Position numbers and translations under genes: made by a program | DNA from: Physocladia obscura | Lineage: Eukaryota; Chytridiomycota; Chytridiomycetes; Chytridiales; Chytriomycetaceae | Length of the DNA: 15,393 nucleotides | Direction of reading: 5' to 3' | NCBI GenBank assembly: GCA_027596945.1 | Contig: JADGJH010000328.1 | Location: forward strand, 5,551-20,943 | In this document: in pieces, positions 8,287 to 15,393 of the stretch | Layout of the letters: every line of letters starts with the position of its first letter | Position numbering within the stretch: position 1 is the first letter of the stretch | Notes under the pieces: generated by a model | What the model was told of the DNA's origin: nothing | Seen by the model: only the letters and a program-made list of their open reading frames with translations | The model's database searches: none

Positions 8287-11200
8287 TCCAATATTGTGCC
8301 CCTCCTTGACGATTATAGCCCTGATATGGTTGTTGTTGCGGTTGCTGCTGTTGTTGGTAAGCTGGATACTGCTGGTAACCATCCTGATTGCTCAAACCAC
8401 TCAGTTGTTGTTGTTGTGGACTGTAGTACGAACCAACACCAACACTAACACCTCCGTTTCCTCCAAGCTGCGACTGATTTACTGGAACACCATAGCCACG
8501 AGCTTGACGATTGGCCTGGGTATTTTGTGGTTGTTGCTGTGGCTGTCCAGCCTTGGTTGATCCTTGACTTCCGGCACTAACCTGCCCCGAAACGCCTTGG
8601 TTACCTTGGGATGTTTGAGGTACAGTATGTTGCGTTTGCCCGGTGCTTTGTTGAGTGTTCTGTTGCGTTTGTTGCGGCTGTGGTTGCTGCTGACCACCAA
8701 TTCCAAACGTCTGGAATTGTTGCTGGAATCCATAATTTTTACTGTAGTCATTTGAAAGCATACCACCGAGTCCAGGAACATTGGTTGAAGCTATTTCATC
8801 GTACCCAGCAGTTTGCTGGTACATATGCGGTACTCCAGCATTGTAGGAGCTGTAAGCACCGATGCTTCCTTGATTCACAACATCCATCCCACCCAAACTC
8901 ACTGAACTTTGCTTTCCAGTCGTTGAACCAGAAGTATTATTGACAACATTTCCCGAAATATTTACACTGGCCACTGCACTAACAGCTGGATTAGCTACTC
9001 CTGCTGAAGCGCCATGCTGGGGGTATTGCTGATAGATACTTTTACTGACAAATGGCTGACCAAAACTTTGATTTGGGTATCCCATATTTTGATATTGGTA
9101 ATATGGATTGTAAAAACCAAATGGAATGGCATATCCGCTGGTTTGCTGCTGTTGCTGTGGTTGTTGTAGAGTACCTTGGCCTGGCTGAGTGGTTTGTTGG
9201 GTATCAGGAATTCCTTGCGTAGATGGTACATTTTGGCTGCTCTGAGCATATTCAGTACTATACTTTTGGGTAATTGCAATCGAATGAGCGTACGCTGGAT
9301 CGTTATAGTAGCCCTTATTACCAAATGAATGACGTCAATAAAATTTTATGCGAAAAATTGGTAAGCGTTAATTTAGAACCAACCATTATTCGCTGTTGCT
9401 CGTTTCCATAAACGCCATAATCCATCGGTAAAGATCCAAGTTGTCCAATCCCAAATTGAGACGGAACTTGCTGCTGCATTTGAATTGGCAAAGGCATTCG
9501 CTGTTGTAATCCTGGCGTATTAACAGTCGAAGTTTGTTGAGCTTGTTGCTGTTGTAACTGTTGTTGAAGTTGTAATTGTTGCAGCTGTTGATGTTGCAGC
9601 TGCTGCTGCTGCTGGTGCTGTTGTTGGAGCTGTTGCTGTTGCAACTGTTGCTGAAAGTGTTGGTGTTGCTGCTGTTGTTGAGCCTGTTGCTGTTGTTGTT
9701 GCTGTTCTTGTTGTGTTACTGGAGATAGCTGCGTTTGCTGTAGCTGAATTGAAAACTGTAAAGTAGAATCAACAACTTCTGTTGGTCCATCTTCCTTAAC
9801 TTCAACTTCAGTAGCGGCAGCTTGTTTTTCTTCATTTCCAGTAAATTCACCAAAGCGCAAACTACTTGCTGTTGGTGCAACACTATTAGGCATAGCAATA
9901 TGTTCTTCTTGGGCCAATTTCTTCGTAGGAATTGCTGCGCGAGCCTTTTGTTCCTGTAAAAGACCAGGTGGTTCAACAGTAGAGCTTTGTTCAAAGGGAA
10001 CAGGAGACGAAGATTTGCTTCGTGTTTGTTGCTGAATAGGTTCGAGCGATTTTGTTCGCGACTTAGAACGCACACGTTGCTGGATTGGTGTGGAAGATTC
10101 TTGTGCAATTGAAGCGACTTTTACTGGGCTGGATGACCGGGATAAAGGAGTTGGCTGTTTTGGTTTTTGACTGATCAAACTAGTTGCCGCCATTGCGTCT
10201 GTAATTTCTTTCGTCGGCGCAGTTGGCTTAAAACTATTCTTCGGGTGAGTTCGAGCTTTCGACTTTTCCGTTGAAGAGGGATCGACACTTGAAACAAACA
10301 CTGCTTCAGTTACGCGAAAAAACAAATTGACAACAAACTCACCCTTTGACAAGCTGTGCCCACGATGAAACTGGCTTATTTGTTTGTTTTAGAAGAGATT
10401 GCGAATGCTGTTGAGTCAACTTTGCTGTTGTTTTAACTTGCACTTGCAATTGCACAAGAACAGCAGAAATAGCCGTGGGAGCAGGACTAGAAGATCCCCA
10501 TTCATCATTATCGGTTGGTGTAGAAATAGTTGCTGTCACTGATTCTTCTATTGGAGTATAATCTGCAGATGCTGTAGAATCAACGGGTTGATACGATTCA
10601 GCTCCCCATTTGAAATGCTTTGGCCCGTTTGTGGATTCGGCTGCTACGGCAGTCTCATATCCATTATTTCGTGAACCATTCGAATGTGGGAAAGCTGATA
10701 TTTGACTCAGTCACACTGGAAATATAGTGGGTATATACAAACCGCCCGCAGTTGCACCTCCGCGACCTCCACGTCCTCCACGGCCTCCTCTACGACCAGC
10801 TATTGTTCAAAAACAGTATAAGCATCGTAAAAAAAAATGAATATACCCCAAAAAGTATACTTACATGCTCGAGCAGATTCATCATGATTTCCGGCAGATT
10901 GATGTAAACCAGGTTCTCGAGCAGCAGGAACAGTTGCAGACACATCTGTATTGTAAGACTTTGGTTTGATCGACTTGTCTTTTTTGCTTTTCTTTGAAAC
11001 TTCGCCCCATTTGCTGGTTGTCCCTGTTTGAAAAAAAATGGTTACTTGAATGAACTGTATAAGTTCTGCAACCTTCCGCGATTCTGTTTACAGCGCTTTC
11101 CAGATCTCCATTAACTTCCTCCAGAGATGTCAGGAGATCGCTTTCAGTCCATTCTGGAGAAAACAGTTCGGTCAACGAACGCAGTTGTGTAGGAAAACGT

Positions 11201-11319
11201 TTCTTGAGTTCAAGCAATGCATCGTCGAGCTCTGTGCGTTTTGCAGATAGAAATGACGAAGCACTCCGTTCGTCATCAATACTATCGTGCAAGTTGGATT
11301 TGTTTTGCCTTCTCGACAT
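8273..11319 (-). CDS. Def1-like RNA polymerase II degradation factor (CUE domain, Q-rich)
   Basis: Six exons on the minus strand: 11319-11073, 11023-10865, 10799-10743, 10694-10343, 10287-9384, 9313-8273 (919 aa); introns of 49, 65, 48, 55 and 70 bp. A CUE-type ubiquitin-binding domain lies at about residues 38-82 (core LTELFSPEWTESDLLTSLEE). It is followed directly by SKWGEVSKKSKKDK, matching fungal Def1, where the CUE domain is followed by a KW(D/G)EV stretch. An RGG cluster (136-150) fills exon 3. FKWGAE, DEWGS and SSWAQLVKG (ending at 272) are short Trp motifs. A basic RS-rich stretch (about 343-365), a polyglutamine tract (464-523) and a long Q/G/N/Y-rich, prion-like C-terminus (574-919) follow. 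Yeast Def1 recruits the elongin-cullin ligase to stalled polymerase after proteolytic removal of its Q-rich tail; the same role is inferred. Introns 1 and 5 use weak donors (GTTGCA, GTTGGT), so those junctions are less certain. RGG repeats also occur in animal UBAP2-type relatives. Confidence 0.85.
8320..8420 (-). repeat. Second glutamine-rich low-complexity stretch in the Def1-like gene
   Basis: CAA/CAG-type codons, seen as TTG/CTG on the plus strand, encode a YQQYPAYQQQQQPQQQPYQ-type run close to the C-terminus. Tyrosines spaced among the glutamines are typical of prion-like domains. Confidence 0.8.
9314..9383 (-). other. Inferred intron 5 of the Def1-like gene with weak donor
   Basis: The frame of exon 5 ends in a stop near 9318, while exon 6 is open in another frame from about 9313. 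The only junction I found that joins them in frame is donor ATG|GTTGGT and acceptor AATAAG|GGC, with a TTGAC branch-like site about 20 bases before the acceptor. The donor is non-consensus. Confidence 0.6.
9534..9713 (-). repeat. Polyglutamine-coding CAG/CAA tract
   Basis: About 60 codons, nearly all glutamine, with interspersed L, H, A and F (residues 464-523 of the Def1-like protein). CAG and CAA are mixed, so this is not a pure trinucleotide array, but it is prone to length variation. Confidence 0.9.
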
Positions 11320-11434
11320 CTTATATATTGTTTACAAGCCTGTTTTTATGCATTAGTGTACTAGCGATTGATTGACGGATTTGATACAACTGTGAGTTTT
11401 GTTCGCGACTTCAACCCAAAAATTCGCCAATATC
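11320..11434. promoter_or_regulatory. Probable bidirectional promoter between the Def1-like gene and a divergent frame
   Basis: 115 bp separate the Def1-like ATG (minus strand, 11319) from the plus-strand ATG at 11435. A TATATAA-like string on the minus strand lies only a few bases from the Def1-like ATG, too close to be its TATA box. The divergent layout is the main reason for the call. Confidence 0.35.
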
Positions 11435-11615
11435 ATGCAATTCGACACACTGTCCTGTGTAGCATATCCAAGATCCTCTAAGCTCATTACTGCTCATATT
11501 TATGCTGGTTGCCGGGATCGTGAGCCGTGACTCCAAAACATACCTTACCACTTTTTTTGCAGTCAGAAAACAAAAATTGTGCATAGGAGCCATCGAAGAT
11601 ATAGTCAAAATTTGA
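11435..11615 (+). pseudogene. Truncated 5' part of a divergent gene, two exons
   Basis: ATG 11435 opens a frame to a donor at 11519|11520 (GTGAGC). A 43-bp intron (11520-11562) ends in a strong acceptor (polypyrimidine tract then TTTGCAG). Joining the exons (85 + 53 nt, phase 1) gives 45 codons to a TGA at 11613-11615, reading MQFDTLSCVAYP..., ...HIYAGCRDLRKQKLC and IGAIEDIVKI. The intron is the same size class as others here, and base composition is like the genes, not the AT-rich repeats. Repeat-like DNA begins right after the stop, so this may be the first exons of a larger gene cut by element insertion. I cannot name the family. The opposite strand also has a 60-codon ORF (11593-11411), which would compete with this reading. 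Confidence 0.38.
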
Positions 11616-11817
11616 TTTTGCCCTCAGTTGAAATTCCAAAATCTTGAGTAAAAATATATTCTGACTGCCTATACTCCACAGTCAAAATTGTCATAAACCT
11701 CTGACTGCCACACAAAACTGTGTAGCATCACCACTCACTATCCATTCTATTTCAAGTTCTTTATTTGCACTGTGTATTTTCATACCACATGAGCTATGCA
11801 TTTTTGGATTGAGTTTC
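11616..11817. other. AT-rich junction zone, no gene seen
   Basis: No supported coding region. It contains short repeated words on the theme CTGACTGCC plus CACA/CAGTC (near 11660-11725) and leads into the decayed endonuclease on the minus strand. Confidence 0.35.
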
Positions 11818-12715
11818 TCAGTTGCCACCATTTATCCTCAATGATTTCTGCATCTGTCTTATTTTAGTATCATATTTCTTTATTGGTAGTGTGAAATCTG
11901 CTACCTCCATAAGTACATCTTCAAGTTGCTGTAGTACTGATGATATTTTGACACAAACAAGTTTCCTATACATACTGAGAAATTTCTTAGAGTTAAATAT
12001 TGCAATTACTTGCACATGATCTGATACTTGCTTTCATATAGTTCTCCCATAGTGTCACATGATTCAACTGACTCTGCTAGTTTTTGTGATGCCCATATTT
12101 CATCTAAGTGACTTGCCTGTATTATTTCTATGTCCATCCTATTGGTGATATTGTCTACTTTGATACCAAATCTAATGTGTTGTATTTTGTGTGGATTACT
12201 ATTTTGACTATGTCTGAGAGTTGACCACCTTTCATATATTCAAATGCTCCATACTTTTTTGTTGCTCTTGAAGCATCACTCTTAGAATATGAGTTTATTT
12301 CTGCATCAAGACTTCATTCCAGTCGCCGAGTCAAATATATTCCATGTTATTTTATTTGTAATCTTAAATTGTCTGGTTTATCCAGCATAGCATTGTTTCT
12401 GTATTTGCTTTTGTTGCCAATGTTGGCCAATATATGCATATGATTCTTACTTTACCACTTTTCAGCACCAAAATGATTGAAATAAGTGTGGATCCAATTT
12501 TAAATGGAGTTTGTTTATACAGATATCTTGCCATTTTATCTTTTAAGAATATTGCTACACCTCCTGATATTCCTCCATTTTCTGTTATGTATGCATCTGC
12601 TGCAATGCACTTTTGTAGCATGTTTCAATTCTGTGTAGATTTGTGTATGAGTGCTACTATATATTTGCTTTGATGATTGTGTTGAGTTTGTATGTTAAAA
12701 CATTAAGTGAGGAAT
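11818..12715 (-). mobile_element. Non-LTR retrotransposon (LINE) endonuclease domain, decayed
   Basis: Read on the minus strand from about 12690 down, several frames give the blocks of an AP-endonuclease-like (EEP) domain in family order. YIVALIHKST is at about 12660 (LALQETH-like start). GGVAIFLKDKMARYL is at about 12555 (the GGVAILL block), followed by GKVRIICIYWPT (the strand ending in YAP). DWNEVLDAEINSYS lies near 12320-12270 (the GDFN block). An EIWASQKLAES stretch (about 12105-12075) corresponds to the RIDYIW(A/V)S block, and SDHVQVIAIFN (about 12020-11990) to the SDHxxV motif. At least one in-frame stop and several frameshifts separate them, so it is inactive. The reverse transcriptase that should follow to the left is missing. 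Confidence 0.68.
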
Positions 12716-12744
12716 TAAAAAGATTTTGAAAATAAGGAAAAATG

Positions 12745-12770
12745 AGGAAATTTGACAAAGCAAATTTCCT
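12745..12770. repeat. Perfect 9-bp inverted repeat with 8-base loop
   Basis: AGGAAATTT (12745-12753) is followed after 8 bases by AAATTTCCT (12762-12770). It lies between the endonuclease relic and the next coding relic and could mark an element end. Confidence 0.5.
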
Positions 12771-12979
12771 TTTCAAATTTCACTCAAGGAAAAAAAAAAT
12801 CATGAAAACAAATGCTGGCAAACAAAAGCCAATAACCCCAATCACCAACACAGCTGTATTCAATAGTACCAATGATGAAACTGATGACCAAGGTTCATTC
12901 AGGCACAAATTTGCATGGTGTTTTGCACTGCATACAACATCATTAAGATCAGACCATTTGATGCTCAACATAGACATAC

Positions 12980-13420
12980 TACTGAAGAATGGATCAATGT
13001 TGTAAAAACTGTGGGAATTGCATCAGATACAAATAATGATAATCCCCTAACAGCAAAGAACTCCAAAGAATGGTTTGAAAACTTGTGAAGAGCCACCACA
13101 AAAAAAAAAAGGAAGCTCTTTGTATATCTGGACGTTAAGGAGAATATGCAGAGTATGAGCAGCTATTGGAAAACTTGTCTGACTTGGCAAGATATTGCTT
13201 ATATTATGAAATATATTTCAATCACAAATTAACAGATTGAGGAGAACAAGGCTGTGAAAACTGCAAAAAAAAGAGTACCAGCAGCTGCTGAGGACATTCA
13301 CAAAGTAAATGATGCCAAAATTTGTGAAGCAACAGTCAAAATGCTGTCTGGAAAAAAAACCAAAAGCACAAATAAGAAGCAGGCAATTCAAGTTGTTGCA
13401 GTCCACCAAAACAGTGTCAA
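12980..13420 (+). pseudogene. Possible Myb/SANT-like transposon protein relic
   Basis: A plus-strand frame from about 12980 reads HTTEEWINVVKTVGIASD, then TAKNSKEWFENL, a TGA, and RATTKKKRKLFVYL, followed after another stop by lysine/alanine-rich text (AVKTAKKRVPAAAEDIHK, KMLSGKKTKSTNKKQ). The spacing of the two tryptophans and a basic K-rich end resembles the Myb/SANT-like DNA-binding domain found in transposon-derived proteins. Stops near 13087, 13232 and 13422 show decay. An overlapping frame at 12742-13005 is open but featureless. The resemblance is weak and based on pattern only. Confidence 0.27.
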
Positions 13421-13431
13421 ATAGCAGCAAA

Positions 13432-13713
13432 TTAAATGAATTCCAACTCATTGGTTGGTTGACCTTCAGATTTATACAATTCTTGTACTGTTAAGGTTTC
13501 AAAACAATGTTTGATATCTGAAATAGACCTGATAACACTATTTCTCAGTTTAATTAATGATTCATCAATATATAAATAATAATCCAGTTGTTTTGTTGGC
13601 CTTTGGACCACTTGAAAATCAAATATTTTATGAAAATTACCAAGTTGCATTTTTGGAGAAGGTAGGTCATTTAAAATCTGTAAGATTTTTACATAATGGT
13701 TGAGTTTGTTCAA
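13432..13713 (-). pseudogene. Unassigned minus-strand ORF, probably repeat-derived
   Basis: 93 codons from ATG 13713 to a stop at 13432, containing runs such as YVKILQILNDLPSPKMQLG and LDYYLYIDESLIKLRNS. It is protein-like in composition but has no recognised motif, no splice signals and no partner gene. Flanking DNA is transposon debris, so an element fragment is the likeliest source. Confidence 0.25.
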
Positions 13714-14256
13714 AACTCCTTGACTTTATCTGACAATTATCTGTAAATATTTATTGTCTGTTTGTTTGGTTCTTTTTGATTATTCATGTTTTGGGTTTTC
13801 TTATTAATTTGTTTTGTTTCTCTTTGGGTTTTAGAGTTGAATCAATAAATTGAAGATGTTCTGAAAAATGAAATGTTGTTTGCAGGATGCAAACAGCTTT
13901 GCAAGGCCAGTGGTGCATCAAGCTCAACTAGTGTCTCTGCACCACCACAGGTCTTCCACCATAAGAGTGACACATGAGGCTGTTGTACTGGACTCACAGC
14001 AGCCAAGGGGTAAGTGCCAATCTTTTCTTTACACTCCTTCCACCCCCTGCATTCCATGACACTTGAAACAAATCTAGTGATGCTGTGGAATGAGTTAGTG
14101 GATATCCATACTTACCTATTTCTATCTATTCTATCTATTCTATTTATCTCCCAAGTGTAAAAAACCCTACCTGGCCATTCTTGGAACCTAGCCTGAGTTC
14201 AGACATTTCCCAAGTTCATTTTGGACCTATTCTTATTGCTTGGCTGTGGTGAGTTT
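13714..14256. other. No assigned gene; repeat-like DNA with a short microsatellite
   Basis: 13714-13865 is AT-rich and featureless. 13866-14060 is GC-richer and open on both strands. On the plus strand it includes a serine/alanine-rich frame (CKASGASSSTSVSAPPQVF) ending near a donor-like GGGGTAAGT at about 14007-14015, but with a stop inside. 14116-14149 is a short TCTAT/CTATT-type tandem repeat. Nothing here supports an intact gene. Confidence 0.35.
14116..14149. repeat. TCTAT/CTATT microsatellite
   Basis: About three imperfect copies of a CTATCTATT-type unit, visible directly in the sequence. Confidence 0.75.
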
Positions 14257-14280
14257 CAATTATTTGATGCAAATATTGTA

Positions 14281-14785
14281 GAGCCAGTTAATTGGCTCTG
14301 CACTGCTTACCAGCTTTGGGCTGATGACAATTGCAATTGATGGGATGAATCAACCTATACTGAAAAAGTAGCAACACTAGTATATGTAGATGACACTACA
14401 CTAATATCCAAATCTTGGGAAGAACTAGTCAGACAAAAACATCTGGTTGTGGAATTTCTCAATAGAGGTCAACACAATTAAGACAAAAATCCTAACACTA
14501 AACCCAAAAACAAGCAGCAGGAGGCTGCAATGGGACAAAGGAAGGCAAGATGAGATTAAAACAGACAGCAATGGAGAAAGAGTACTTGGAAACTACTTTA
14601 CAGCAACAAATGATGGGAACTTAGCAGTTAAAAAAATAAAAGAGCAGATCCAAGACACCATAGAAATACCAAGAGACAAAAAAATAACACACAAAGGAGT
14701 AGGAATAATAATGAACCAAATATTACTTCAACAGGCAAGATACAAGGCTAAATCACTTGTGGAAAGCAAGGTTTTGATTTATTAA
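14281..14785 (+). mobile_element. Non-LTR retrotransposon reverse transcriptase fragment
   Basis: The plus-strand frame around 14341-14477 reads WDESTYTEKVATLVYVDDT, with YVDD at 14383-14394, the catalytic block of reverse transcriptases in the LINE-like form (family usually YADD). LISKSWEELVRQK follows. After a frameshift near 14450 a second frame (14447-14785) continues in family order: VNTIKTKILTLNP (the NxxKTK block), then ERVLGNYFTATNDG (the LG block), then a basic thumb-like region (KIKEQIQDTIEIPRDKK). Upstream of 14340 the frame has a TGA at 14338. It is a truncated, frameshifted copy. Orientation is opposite to the endonuclease relic, so the two are not one intact element. Confidence 0.7.
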
Positions 14786-14854
14786 AACAGGTTCAACAAG
14801 GCAAGGAGACTTGTCAAGTTTAAAATTTTCTTTATCTTTTTCTCTTTAATGACC

Positions 14855-15393
14855 CACGGCTAGTGCAGCTGTTCCCCCAATGGTTCTTGCCGCTTAACTC
14901 CTGTGCCCAATCTGCAAGGACACGGAGCCGTATAGGAGCACTGCCAAGACCAGCCACTTGCTGGCCTCGCTCAGTTGCTGCCCCTCTGCTGACAACCTCA
15001 GTGCTTGGACCAATGCCCTTGACAACATCTCAGGGATTAACCAGGAATATGTGCTCGCTGCAATCAGTGAGCACATTTCCATCTGGAAGACTGCGTGCAC
15101 CTGCAAGTCCTCCAGCAGCAGCAGCAGCAACAAACCCAACTGCAGCAGCTACAACAGCTGACACAAACCGCCCAACCAGATGTGTCAACCATTGTGTCTG
15201 CAGTCCTCGCCGCAGTCATGCCAGTCTTTGCATCCAGGACAGCCCCTGAGGCTGCATCTACTCCGCCCCCACTTCCTGCTCCTGCTCCTACAGCACCAAG
15301 GTTCCAAACTCACCCACAAGGTAAAAGTGTTGCCTGTGTCTTCCCCCTTGTCTCTGCCCAAATTGTTCACAAGATCCTCCTCCTTACATTCTC
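14855..15393 (+). pseudogene. GC-rich element fragment with possible CCHC finger and Q/P-rich tail
   Basis: One plus-strand frame, open at 14898-15161, reads LCPICKDTEPYR, then SHLLASLSCCPSADNLSAW and NALDNISGINQEY. The cysteines (14904-14906, 14913-14915), histidine (14955-14957) and cysteines (14976-14981) are arranged like a C-x2-C...H...C zinc finger, as in the zf-RVT segment at the end of some LINE reverse transcriptases. Another frame from 15095 encodes a Q-run, then ALLA-type hydrophobic and proline-rich text (STPPPLPAPAPTAPRF) to a donor-like AAG|GTAAAA at 15320-15321. The switch of frame suggests decay. Base composition rises sharply in G+C from about 14855. It could be the 3' part of the same LINE or a different element; the window ends inside it. 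Confidence 0.35.
15110..15160 (+). repeat. CAG/CAA trinucleotide-rich tract
   Basis: A run of CAG/CAA units (also readable as GCA or AGC units) that gives poly-Q, poly-A or poly-S depending on frame. Seen directly. Confidence 0.8.

Noticed and set aside
8255..8560. Plus-strand leucine/valine-rich ORFs over the Def1-like 3' exon
   Set aside because: They are the complement of CAA/CAG glutamine codons (TTG/CTG reads as Leu), not real hydrophobic proteins.
8995..9324. Minus-strand 109-codon ORF
   Set aside because: Shifted-frame shadow of Def1-like exon 6; the frame ending at 8273 has the Q/Y-rich continuation.
9716..10108. Minus-strand 130-codon ORF rich in Leu, Asn and Lys
   Set aside because: Shifted-frame shadow of the Def1-like exon 5.
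11411..11593. Minus-strand 60-codon ORF upstream of the Def1-like start
   Set aside because: The opposite strand has a better-supported spliced frame; this ORF has no motif. An upstream ORF in the Def1 leader is possible but unsupported.
14116..14149. Possible CRISPR-like or minisatellite array
   Set aside because: Only a short imperfect CTATT-type microsatellite with no spacers.
1..15393. tRNA or rRNA genes
   Set aside because: No T-loop consensus with a matching acceptor stem and no rRNA-like conserved blocks were seen by eye; a covariance-model scan could not be run.

Overview
The window looks like nuclear DNA from a fungus, most likely an early-diverging, chytrid-like lineage; the phylum is a guess. 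Three intact protein-coding genes sit close together in the middle. They have many short introns (43 to 82 bp, GT...AG). Two of them belong to families best known from fungi: an Hst3/Hst4-type sirtuin and a Def1-type, glutamine-rich RNA polymerase II degradation factor. No bacterial operon features, tRNA or rRNA genes were seen.

Layout. Positions 1-4190 are AT-rich and hold decayed coding material: a minus-strand ORF with one internal stop (96-578), a Tc1/mariner-like transposase relic (about 625-1310), several short unassigned frames, and a minus-strand relic with a Walker-B-like motif (about 3320-3770). Positions 4188-6036 encode an MFSD1-type major facilitator transporter on the plus strand in four exons. 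Only 134 bp later, 6171-7989 encodes the sirtuin in four exons on the same strand. The Def1-like gene (11319-8273, minus strand, six exons) converges on the sirtuin. Just upstream of Def1, in divergent orientation, is a short spliced plus-strand reading frame (11435-11615) that ends where repeat-derived DNA begins. It may be the first part of a gene cut off by element insertion.

Positions 11620-15393 are again repeat-derived: a minus-strand non-LTR retrotransposon endonuclease domain (11818-12715), a possible Myb/SANT-like transposon fragment (12980-13420), a plus-strand non-LTR reverse transcriptase fragment with an intact YVDD motif (about 14281-14785), and a GC-richer segment (14855-15393) with a possible CCHC zinc finger and a glutamine/proline-rich tail.

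How the genes fit together. The sirtuin (histone H3 K56 deacetylation after replication) and the Def1-like protein (removal of stalled RNA polymerase II) both act in genome maintenance, but nothing in the sequence shows a functional link beyond being neighbours. The transporter is probably an endolysosomal or vacuolar solute carrier and is unrelated. I did not find a clear previously undescribed system. The most useful leads are the truncated divergent gene at 11435-11615, a PIP-box-like motif in the sirtuin tail, an in-frame stop-free intron in the sirtuin core, and a 74-codon ORF overlapping the end of the Def1-like gene.
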